From Hyphomicrobiales bacterium (GTDB lineage: Bacteria; Pseudomonadota; Alphaproteobacteria; Rhizobiales; Rhizobiaceae): a stretch of 58,361 bases of DNA. The position numbers and the translations under genes were made by a program. The notes beneath the pieces are model-generated. The model was not told the origin of the DNA, ran no database searches, and saw only the letters and a list, made by a program, of their open reading frames with translations. This document shows positions 8,016-15,621 of this stretch, in pieces (the first letter of the stretch is position 1; each line of letters opens with the position of its first letter). The stretch is from NCBI GenBank assembly GCA_900469445.1, contig UBXM01000001.1, forward strand, positions 369,360 to 427,720. The letters are read 5' to 3'.

Positions 8016-8557
8016 GAGACACCTTTCGGAGTTGAAAGGTGAGCCGGGGCACATTTTCCTATAGGCACAGCAGCTCACCGCCCCGCGCCGGCCTTAACAG
8101 GGCCAATTCGGGGTAAGGTGAGCCACATTCCGGAAGGCTCTTGTTGATGGCGGCTCCAGCCTGCCGGTTCCAACCTCGAAAGAGATCGCCCTTTGCTTGG
8201 GTCAGCTCCACACCTAAGTGGTCCACTGTTTTTTATTCAGAACCTCGCCCTTGTTATCAGGCCCCATCTGCACTGCACTGCCTCATTCACCCGACGCAAC
8301 TCGTTTGAATATTCCCAGAGGGGAGACAGCGATTTATCGGGGCTTGAAGCCGCCCCTTTTGACTAACTTGCTCCTGCGAACAAGCTCACCGAGCGGCGTA
8401 GGCCCGGTGCCAGAATGTGGGCGAACGAGTACATCGAGGCTTAGTTTAAGTCAATGCAATAGTTTAAAAATGGTTAACAGCAGGGTGTTCCTTTAAAAGG
8501 AACGATCTATTGGCCGATTCCAAGAGCGGAACAAAAAAAATCTGACTTTTGTCGATT
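8016..8557. promoter_or_regulatory. Intergenic control region between the operon and the recombinase
   Basis: No gene is seen in these 540 bases. Next to the operon start there is an inverted repeat ACCTTTC / GAAAGGT (8021-8040), then GGTGAGC at 8038-8044 and 8118-8124 with its complement GCTCACC at 8073-8079, which look like iterated binding sites. A perfect 8-bp palindrome is at 8487-8503. The region is AT-rich near 8450-8560. It probably holds the operon promoter and may hold an origin or attachment site. Confidence 0.4.
8487..8503. promoter_or_regulatory. Perfect palindrome GTTCCTTTAAAAGGAAC
   Basis: Two 8-bp arms separated by one base. It lies about 55 bases beyond the 3' end of the recombinase gene and about 470 bases upstream of the operon, and shares 13 contiguous bases (TCCTTTAAAAGGA with an A after it) with the site at 6238-6251 when that is read on the minus strand. 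It is a candidate operator for a regulator of the element. Confidence 0.4.
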
Positions 8558-9127
8558 TTAAAGGAGATCAACTGCCGCCTTCATCATTTCATCGCGCACG
8601 TCGATATAACGCTGCGTCGTAGTTAGGTTTTTGTGACCGGCCAGGGTCATGATGACTTTCGGGCTGACGCCGGAATGGGCAAGGCGAGTGATAAACCACC
8701 GCCGGCCGCTATGCGAAGTTGCTCCGTCGAGACCGGCACTCCGGTAAAGCTGGCCTAAAAGCTGGCAAAGCGTATTCGCGGAGAACGCCGCGCACTTCTG
8801 CGTCAGCAGCAACGGATCGCTTGTCGACCGATCGCAAAGTTGGTCGCCGGCATATCGCTCAATCTCACGGCGCAGCTTCTCATTTAAAAAAACCACACGG
8901 GCATGGCCTCCCTTGGTGATCTCCGCACTCAACCGCAATTGTTCTCGCACCTTGCCGTCAGCGTCGATCACGTCGCGGACGACAAGTGCGGCAATCTCGC
9001 CGACCCGCAATCCGGCCAGATGCGACAGCATCAGCGCCAGCCGATTGCGACCGCCATACTTTGATTGCGCCACCACGGCCAGCAGCCGCTTGAATTCCGC
9101 ATCCGTCAAAACCCGCGCTTGTTTCAT
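8558..9127 (-). CDS. Tyrosine recombinase, catalytic domain only
   Basis: A 189-residue site-specific recombinase. All catalytic residues of the family are visible: R41 in GLRVGEIAAL, K72 in EITKGG, H139 and R142 in HSGRR, H165 in LAGHKNLTT and the nucleophile Y174 in QRYID. The usual N-terminal core-binding (SAM-like) domain is missing: the protein begins almost at the catalytic domain. Such short forms occur on plasmids and small phages of alphaproteobacteria. The ATG at 9127 has GAGG five bases upstream; the frame stays open to 9238 but without protein character. It is a candidate for integrating the island at the tRNA-Arg gene or for resolving multimers of the rolling-circle element. Confidence 0.85.
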   Translation of the reverse strand: MKQARVLTDAEFKRLLAVVAQSKYGGRNRLALMLSHLAGLRVGEIAALVVRDVIDADGKVREQLRLSAEITKGGHARVVFLNEKLRREIERYAGDQLCDRSTSDPLLLTQKCAAFSANTLCQLLGQLYRSAGLDGATSHSGRRWFITRLAHSGVSPKVIMTLAGHKNLTTTQRYIDVRDEMMKAAVDLL

Positions 9128-9306
9128 CAGAACCTCATAAAAAACGGCGTTTCCGTGCCGTACGTTATGTTGCCTATAAACTGGAAGGGCGAGCACCGTG
9201 TCGTCATTGGAAATTGCTCTGCAGTCACAAGGCCTCATGCGCCACAGAAGCCGGAACGTCAGATAATGTACGGAATATGAGGTTTTAAGGTTGGCGCGCG
9301 AATAGA

Positions 9307-10107
9307 CTATCCAGTCGCCGCCCTAGCAGCATACCAGTGTCGCAGGGCGATCCTATCGATTGCCGATATCGTTAGGAAGATTGCGGCACCGAGCAAAGCC
9401 AGAAGAACTAGCGCAGCGAATAATCGCGGCGTGTTCAGTTTATTTTGCGCCTCGAGAAGTCGGAACGCCAAACCGGCATTTGCTCCGGCGGAGCCTGCCG
9501 CAAATTCAGCAACGACAGCACCAACCAGAGCCAGACCGCCGCCGATCTTCAAGCCCGCAAAAAAACCTGGCATGGCGGATGGCATTTGGAGAAGAACCAA
9601 CATCTTCCAACGAGAATTTGTATAGAGGCGCACGGTGTCGGCCCGATCTCGATCAACATCTTTCAGACCTTGTAGGGTATTCATCATGATTGGGAAAAAT
9701 GTCACGACAAAAGCACAGGCAAGTTGCGCGGAGCTCTGATCGGGTGCGTATATCAGAATGAGCGGCGCGACCGCCACGATCGGCATAACCTGAATGAAAA
9801 CGGTAATCGGCGCAATGAATAGCTCAATCAATCTACTTTGTGCCAAGATAACGGCGACAGCCACGCCCCCAACGACCGACAGCGTTAGCGCAAAGATTGC
9901 TGTTCTCGCGGTGTTTAGAAGCGCTGATGCCAAGTCGCCCCAATTGGATATTAGGGCACTCGCCACAACCGCCGGAGCAGGGAGAATGTACGTCGGCACC
10001 TTTCCGTAGCAAACGATAAGCTCCCAAGCTATGATAACGAAAACTGCCCCCATTGCAGGGACCGCTACGCGATGAATGGCAGAATCTGGAAGTGATTTTG
10101 ACTGCAT
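9307..10107 (-). CDS. ABC transporter permease, SsuC/ThiX-like
   Basis: A 266-residue inner-membrane protein with about six hydrophobic segments and the binding-protein-dependent transport signature (the EAA-type loop around VRLYTNSRWKMLVLLQMPSAMPG, residues about 160-183). It is of the class that works with NMT1/THI5-like binding proteins such as the one at 2929. It lies alone on the minus strand, with no ATPase gene in the island, so it must share an ATPase encoded elsewhere or be a leftover of a larger operon. Confidence 0.85.
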   Translation of the reverse strand: MQSKSLPDSAIHRVAVPAMGAVFVIIAWELIVCYGKVPTYILPAPAVVASALISNWGDLASALLNTARTAIFALTLSVVGGVAVAVILAQSRLIELFIAPITVFIQVMPIVAVAPLILIYAPDQSSAQLACAFVVTFFPIMMNTLQGLKDVDRDRADTVRLYTNSRWKMLVLLQMPSAMPGFFAGLKIGGGLALVGAVVAEFAAGSAGANAGLAFRLLEAQNKLNTPRLFAALVLLALLGAAIFLTISAIDRIALRHWYAARAATG

Positions 10108-10573
10108 TGTGGGGCACTATAATCCACTGACATTCGTTCACCGTAGCCACCCACAATGGTGCTTGGCTTACGATGTTCCGAAGATGAATAGCGTAAAGAA
10201 AAGGAACCAAACAGAGGCGAAGGAACGAGCCCCAAAGCATCAATCATGGTTATCAAATCTCTAATCAATCATTTAATGCGTGACCCTGCCAACCCAGTAC
10301 AAGAAAGTATCGAGCCTGACAGATGATCCCCAGGGCCCATTTAGGCCGTGTGACGAATCCCCGCGCTTGACCGCAGCCAAACGATGACCACATGACGTCA
10401 TCCCTGTCCAGCCCTAATGACCAATGCTGTAAGCAGCCGACGAACCAGCCTACAGGTTCTTCGTCAGGCTCGGTATTTCCATCCTTTTCAAGGATGACGA
10501 TGTTGAGATATCGTCAGAAAAGACAGTCGGTGCCGAACGCATTGCAAATATCAACTCATTTGAAACAGACGAA
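10108..10573. other. Intergenic region with an open frame joined to the acetyltransferase
   Basis: These 466 bases have no assigned gene. A small hairpin ATCCTT-TTC-AAGGAT lies at 10481-10495. From 10433 to 10573 the frame of the downstream acetyltransferase is open without a normal start codon and has a protein-like composition ([20 protein letters not shown]). Confidence 0.3.
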
Positions 10574-11200
10574 GTGAGAGATTATTTGGACCAGAGCAGT
10601 TTCTCATCAATTGCGGCGTCAGCTTTGATAAAATCGCCCGAATTAGTCGAACACCCGGTCCACCTAGCACCAGGGTCCGAGATCCATCGTAATAGCAGCG
10701 TTGGCGCATTCTTATTTCTCAATTTCAGGTCGATTCTCTACCCCAATGTTGTCGTGGGCAGATATTGCTCCATCGCACGTGGATGTGAGGTCGGCGTGGC
10801 TCAACATCCGACGAGTTTCTTATCGACGCATAGCTTCCAGTATAATGATGTGCTGTTTCCCAAGCTACCCGCCTACTCTACGCCGCGAAGCCTTAAGTGG
10901 AGATCCCATGCGCAAACCACTATTGGTTCCGATGTTTGGCTGGGTGCTCAAGTCGTCGTCGTGGAGGGTGTGACCATAGGACATGGCGCGGTGGTCGCAG
11001 CTAATGCTGTCGTTACCAAGGATGTTCCCCCCTATGCAATCGTGGGTGGCTCACCTGCAAGGTTGATCCGCTACAGATTCGATCAAGACATCATTACTCG
11101 GCTTCTAGACACAGAATGGTGGCTGAGGCCGTTTGAGCAAGTCTCACAGCTACCTTTTGATAATATTTTCGGATGCTTAGAAATATTGGAAGCAACCTGA
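10574..11200 (+). CDS. Hexapeptide acetyltransferase, CatB/XAT-like
   Basis: A 208-residue left-handed beta-helix acyltransferase. The hexapeptide pattern is clear in [12 protein letters not shown] (about 73-84), [36 protein letters not shown] (about 115-152) and the family ending [18 protein letters not shown]. Such enzymes move acetyl from acetyl-CoA to sugars or to chloramphenicol-like molecules; the neighbourhood of capsule-type genes favours a sugar. The first codon used is GTG at 10574, but the frame is open 47 codons further up without a start codon, so the true N-terminus is uncertain. It precedes the large glycosyltransferase by about 100 bases on the same strand. Confidence 0.8.
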   Translation: MRDYLDQSSFSSIAASALIKSPELVEHPVHLAPGSEIHRNSSVGAFLFLNFRSILYPNVVVGRYCSIARGCEVGVAQHPTSFLSTHSFQYNDVLFPKLPAYSTPRSLKWRSHAQTTIGSDVWLGAQVVVVEGVTIGHGAVVAANAVVTKDVPPYAIVGGSPARLIRYRFDQDIITRLLDTEWWLRPFEQVSQLPFDNIFGCLEILEAT

Positions 11201-11305
11201 AATTAGATTCCCCAAGAAAGTTGTTCAATCCGTGTTAACTGACGGTTGATTACATCGCCATGGTTGCGCTAGACGAAACTAAATTGAAGAAATTTGAGGC
11301 ATATC

Positions 11306-13792
11306 GTGATATCGCTTATCGTACCCCTGCGTTTCGGCAATACCCTATTTGACGGCCCAATTCGCTTAGAGAAATTGCTGCAATCGGTTCCGGCAGATCT
11401 TTTTGAAGTGGTCGTAGTCGACTACGGTAGCGCAGTGGAAGAGGCGACAATCGTAAAGTCCATCACCTCTCGGTACGCCCACGCGAGGTATGTATACGTG
11501 CCCGCGTCACATGCACCGTTTAGCGCTGGCATAGCGAGAAACGTTGGGGCGGAACACGCCCGACATTCCACAATTATGTTCAACGATGTCGACGTTTTAT
11601 GCTCGCAAGAGATGTATCGGCGTATACATGACGAAGCTGAGGCTAGAGACATTGGCCACAGCTACGACTTCTTTTCCATCCCAATCGCGTTTCTCACTTA
11701 CGAGGGCGTTCAGGAGTATAGTGAACTCCATGAGGCGAACTCCGAAAGCAAGGCAGATGCTCTCTTTCAGTACCACCTCATCCGTGGAAACAGTCAATTT
11801 TTGCTCAACATGGCATATTCTGGCTCAACGATAGTTGTGAGCCGAAACCTCTACTTGTCAATAGGCGGAACGAATGCTGAGTTTCATGGTCACGGCGCAG
11901 AGGACTTCGAAGTTAAACTACGGCTGACTAGCTACCGTCCGGTAGGCGTACGTCCGTTGGATTTCTATCGGAATACCAAAACAAACCAGCTACAAGATTT
12001 CGTCGGATTTCGAAGTTACCTCTCACTTTACGGATATGAGGTCTTTTTTCGCGGCATCTACATGGTTCACCTTTGGCATCCGCGAAGGGAAGTGGCTTCG
12101 GCGCTCACGGCCGTGCCAGCAGCCTCATACCGCCAAACCGATCGCAACTTCGCCCTTATGACGCAGATGATCAAAGCGTTCGAAACCAAAGGTTCTCAGC
12201 CAGCGCCTCTGCAGGACAAGTCTTCAAATCGAAAAACAATGGTCTTGTGCAGACCAAACGGCAATGCACACAACTCGCTACGACAGGTGTTACCATTGCT
12301 TGGTGCATTTGAGGTGATAGACGAGAGCAGTTTCAAAAACAGTGAGATGATGGGGAAAACATTCTTCAAGAATGGCTTTACTCATATCCTTTTTCTGAAC
12401 CCGTATGGAAACGAGCATCGTCTCTCGCTGTATAATTGGGTGAAGCGTGAAGGCATTCCCTATTGGGTCCACGATCGCGGTGCCTTGCCTCATTCCTGGT
12501 TTTTCGATCCAAATGGCTTCAATTCGTCCAGCTCGAGTTATGACGCAGAGCATTGGGATCACCCTATCTCTGAGCATGCGAAGCGTGATGTCGCGTCATA
12601 CCTCCAAGCGATGAGGGCCTCTGCGGAGACATTAGAAGTAAACGGTGCGCCGAAGTCATCTTCGTATTGGAAAGCTAGATTCGGTGTCGGTCATAGGAAG
12701 GTGCTTTTCGTTCCGCTCCAGCGACCGTCTGACACTGTTACACGATACTTCGGAGGACCCGTCGGGCCTTACGAGAACTTCTATTTCTGGGTCTCTGCTG
12801 TGGCGTCGCGTCTTGACCCGGCTGAATGGGTTGTTCTGTGTAAAAAACATCCCGCAGAAACAATCAGGCCTAACATCCCTGGGGTTGTTTTTGTGCCTGA
12901 TGACGCACATGTCCATGATATGCTCGATTTGTGCGATTCAGTACTTCTTCTGAATTCCGGCGTTGGGCTCCTCTCTTTGGCTTTTGGAAAGCCAGTCGTT
13001 GCTTGCGGGGAAAGCTTTTATGCTGCAACCGGGCTTGCACAACGAGCAAATTCGATCGACGACGCCGTGACAAAAATTGAAAATCCCTCTCTAGACGAAG
13101 AGAAGGTTTTTCGGTTCCTTCATTATTTGCTTACCAGCTTCTATTCGTTCGGAAAGACCGAATATGTTGAGGTGGATAATGGATCCAGCAAGTTTCTTGC
13201 AGCGCGTGAAATCCGTTACTCCAGTATCCGGCTGCTGACTGACGAACCTGTTCTGTTTGGGCCTCCGCCGCGCCAAGCTTCGCTGGACAGCATATTGTAT
13301 GCCACGTTTGGCGGGGCTGAAGCCATCTCACGCGCAAAAAAAAGCAAATGGATGCTTCAGCCACCAACGCCCGCGACTAAGGTCAATAATGCCCTCGTTG
13401 TTAGTCCGGAAAGCGCCTCTAGTGGCGCCTCTGCTCCGGCGACAGGTGTAAGGCCGACTGAGGATGCGAAAGCCAACGTTGCTCTCACCCAGGAGCAAGG
13501 AAGCTTGAAAAAAAAAGCTAGGCAGGCTTACCATAATGGGGCCTATGCTGAGGCAGCCTCACTCTTTGCAGAGTTGGCTATTCACACCCCAGGCGACGCA
13601 GAAAGTCATAGATCTGCGGCTGAGGCATTCGATCTTGCAAATCAGATTGCTGAGGCTCGAAAACACATTCGCATTGCCGGAGAATTGTTGCCCGAAAACA
13701 AGAACCTTAAAAAACGGATCGCGGAGCTTTCACTAGGACCGATAAAGAGACGGGTGTCGAAGCAAACCAGATTTAAAGTTCCGCTTCCTTGA
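11306..13792 (+). CDS. GT-A / KpsS-like fusion with TPR tail, polysaccharide synthesis
   Basis: An 828-residue multidomain protein. Residues 1-250 form a GT2-like GT-A domain (IARNVGAEHA, the metal motif in MFNDVDVL, the acceptor motif GHGAEDFEVKLRL). Residues about 310-630 resemble capsule export/initiation proteins of the KpsS/LipB family: PLQRPSDTV, CKKHPAE, and LNSGVGLLSLAFGKPVVACGESFY. A Ser/Pro/Ala-rich linker follows, and the last 90 residues look like a TPR pair (YHNGAYAEAASLFAEL, ESHRSAAEAFDLAN). I chose GTG at 11306, with GAGG six bases upstream; a TTG at 11294 is also possible. The acetyltransferases either side suggest decoration of one surface glycan. Confidence 0.75.
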   Translation: MISLIVPLRFGNTLFDGPIRLEKLLQSVPADLFEVVVVDYGSAVEEATIVKSITSRYAHARYVYVPASHAPFSAGIARNVGAEHARHSTIMFNDVDVLCSQEMYRRIHDEAEARDIGHSYDFFSIPIAFLTYEGVQEYSELHEANSESKADALFQYHLIRGNSQFLLNMAYSGSTIVVSRNLYLSIGGTNAEFHGHGAEDFEVKLRLTSYRPVGVRPLDFYRNTKTNQLQDFVGFRSYLSLYGYEVFFRGIYMVHLWHPRREVASALTAVPAASYRQTDRNFALMTQMIKAFETKGSQPAPLQDKSSNRKTMVLCRPNGNAHNSLRQVLPLLGAFEVIDESSFKNSEMMGKTFFKNGFTHILFLNPYGNEHRLSLYNWVKREGIPYWVHDRGALPHSWFFDPNGFNSSSSSYDAEHWDHPISEHAKRDVASYLQAMRASAETLEVNGAPKSSSYWKARFGVGHRKVLFVPLQRPSDTVTRYFGGPVGPYENFYFWVSAVASRLDPAEWVVLCKKHPAETIRPNIPGVVFVPDDAHVHDMLDLCDSVLLLNSGVGLLSLAFGKPVVACGESFYAATGLAQRANSIDDAVTKIENPSLDEEKVFRFLHYLLTSFYSFGKTEYVEVDNGSSKFLAAREIRYSSIRLLTDEPVLFGPPPRQASLDSILYATFGGAEAISRAKKSKWMLQPPTPATKVNNALVVSPESASSGASAPATGVRPTEDAKANVALTQEQGSLKKKARQAYHNGAYAEAASLFAELAIHTPGDAESHRSAAEAFDLANQIAEARKHIRIAGELLPENKNLKKRIAELSLGPIKRRVSKQTRFKVPLP

Positions 13793-13878
13793 TAGGATCA
13801 CTGATTCCGATCCAGTGGATCGCCTTACAGGGGCTACTTCAAGTTCCACGAAGGTTTTCATAGGAAAACAAGCTAGCG

Positions 13879-14220
13879 ATGCAGACTGATGATCTAATTA
13901 GCTCTTTACAAAACTTGAAGGCTCCCGATCGGGAACTAGATGTGGCTGTTGCGCTTTACTGGGGATTTAAAAAGCTCAGCGCCGACAACGGCGGTAATGA
14001 GGAGTGGAGAAGCCCTGACGGGAAGACCGGGCAACTCCCTCGTTTCACAGAGTTAACCACTGCTGCGCTAAATCTTGTTGAGGTAGCTCTGCCTGGAGCC
14101 GACTGGGGCCTCGGGGGAGAAGAAAGCAAAGGAAGTGCTTGCATCAACGGCGGAGATTACTTCGAAGCAGCTAATCCGGCAGTTGCTCTATGTATAGCTG
14201 CGCTTCACGCGAGAAGGTGA
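13879..14220 (+). CDS. Phage ABA-sandwich-like small protein (copy 1)
   Basis: A 113-residue protein with the signature I associate with the phage 'ABA sandwich' family: APDRELDVAVALYWG near the start, PRFTELTTAALNLVE in the middle, and ANPAVALCIAALHAR at the end. Members occur in tailed phages, gene transfer agents and prophages of alphaproteobacteria; their role is unknown. It is homologous to the convergent gene 14229-14594, nine bases away. Its presence supports a phage origin of this part of the island. Confidence 0.65.
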   Translation: MQTDDLISSLQNLKAPDRELDVAVALYWGFKKLSADNGGNEEWRSPDGKTGQLPRFTELTTAALNLVEVALPGADWGLGGEESKGSACINGGDYFEAANPAVALCIAALHARR

Positions 14221-14228
14221 TTGTCTCG

Positions 14229-14594
14229 CTATTGAATATTTCGAGACTCACGAAGTTTCCACATCAAAGCCGCCAGACATAACGCATTAGAGGGGGTATT
14301 GGCGCGTACGGGACGTGCCTCAGAAACAACAGCAGTCGCGATCCCGTTTTGCCATGTCACAGCATAAGCAACATCAGAACCCAGTGAACGGACGATTAGT
14401 TCAGCCGCATGGAGGAGTTGAGTGAATTTCGGCAGCGGCCCGACTTGTCCCCCAGGATATCTCCACTGGGATTTCTTTCCAGATCCGATGATTTGGTGAT
14501 AACCAAATATTCCCGCAAGCGCCGCATCGAGCTCGCGATTAGGGCCTTTCGCCAGCGAGAGGTTTCGTGCGAGCGCACTGAGAGAAGGATCCAT
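14229..14594 (-). CDS. Phage ABA-sandwich-like small protein (copy 2)
   Basis: A 121-residue paralogue of the convergent gene to its left: it shares [15 protein letters not shown], the [14 protein letters not shown] segment and [17 protein letters not shown] at the C-terminus, while the middle differs. The two stops are eight bases apart, so the pair is arranged tail to tail. The divergence is large, which argues for two old copies or two acquisitions and not a recent duplication. Function unknown. Confidence 0.65.
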   Translation of the reverse strand: MDPSLSALARNLSLAKGPNRELDAALAGIFGYHQIIGSGKKSQWRYPGGQVGPLPKFTQLLHAAELIVRSLGSDVAYAVTWQNGIATAVVSEARPVRANTPSNALCLAALMWKLRESRNIQ

Positions 14595-14666
14595 TTTCTC
14601 GTTGTTCAGATCACCACCTCAGAGAATATCAAACAACTAGACACCGCTAGTTACAGGAGTAGAAGG

Positions 14667-15527
14667 TTGCCAAACCAACAAGAAGGTCGGCTAACTGATG
14701 TCGGCGTGAGTGTCAAGGCAAGCTCGTCCATCAACAATAAAACAAAGGTCTTCGTGGAATCACCGGCCAGGTTGGAGGGCGACCTCGCTATGAACGGCAT
14801 CATAGGCGCATATAGTTACACGCGGAAGGGGGGGCGACTGGGCGGCATCTCTGCTGTGGGGCGCTATTGTTCTATTGGCCCTGGCGTGCGTATCGCTGAC
14901 GGGGAACACCCCATCGAATGGATGTCCACTCATCCATTTCAGCGCGGTGAAGCATTCTGGTTCGAACAACACAGCGCGCCGTCATCCAGCCCTGATTTCC
15001 CTGTCACGGATAAAGCAACTATCGGCCACGATGTTTGGATCGGCGCGAATGCAATTATACTCAAAGGAGTGAAAATTTCGACCGGTGCCGTTATAGCCGC
15101 TGGATCGGTAGTCACCAAAAACGTCCCTCCTTACGCAGTTGTTGCAGGCGTACCCGCGACTATCAAGAAATACCGGTTTTCGCCCTCGACGATAGAATGG
15201 CTACTCACGTTCGGCTGGTGGAAGTACACCGCATCCTCGTTACGAGGCATTCCGTTTACAGATATCCAAAAGAGCGTTGATGAACTGGAGCGACGGAAGC
15301 AAAATTCCAGCCTGGAAATTATCGCTGCTCCTATGGTCGAAATCACACGAAGAAAAACTGAGGTCGTAGCGGATAGGACGAGGTGCGAGAGCGTCCGGCA
15401 GACCCTGCTATCCGCTCTAGACGAAGTCCCGACCAAGCCCGCTGCTGCGGGCTCTCTCACACACAGTTATTTGATCCGTGCAAAATACTTTCTGCAATCG
15501 TTGCGCGGCGACGGGCGTGACACTTGA
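14667..15527 (+). CDS. Hexapeptide acetyltransferase, CatB/XAT-like (second copy)
   Basis: A 286-residue acyltransferase of the same family as 10574-11200. The beta-helix repeats are seen in [30 protein letters not shown] and [31 protein letters not shown]. The C-terminal 90 residues beyond the usual end (after FGWWKY) are extra and not recognised. I chose TTG at 14667 because AGGAG lies seven bases upstream; GTG at 14706 is the alternative. The frame is open back to 14409, but there it overlaps the minus-strand gene. The histidine in DGEHP is at the usual catalytic position. Probable substrate: a surface sugar. Confidence 0.75.
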   Translation: MPNQQEGRLTDVGVSVKASSSINNKTKVFVESPARLEGDLAMNGIIGAYSYTRKGGRLGGISAVGRYCSIGPGVRIADGEHPIEWMSTHPFQRGEAFWFEQHSAPSSSPDFPVTDKATIGHDVWIGANAIILKGVKISTGAVIAAGSVVTKNVPPYAVVAGVPATIKKYRFSPSTIEWLLTFGWWKYTASSLRGIPFTDIQKSVDELERRKQNSSLEIIAAPMVEITRRKTEVVADRTRCESVRQTLLSALDEVPTKPAAAGSLTHSYLIRAKYFLQSLRGDGRDT

Positions 15528-15621
15528 GCCGACCGGCGCTAAAACATTCCCGCCCTCCTAAAACTTTCGATCCACGTGCTTCTTCCTTTGCACCGGCGTC
15601 GGTACGAATATTTGAGAACAT

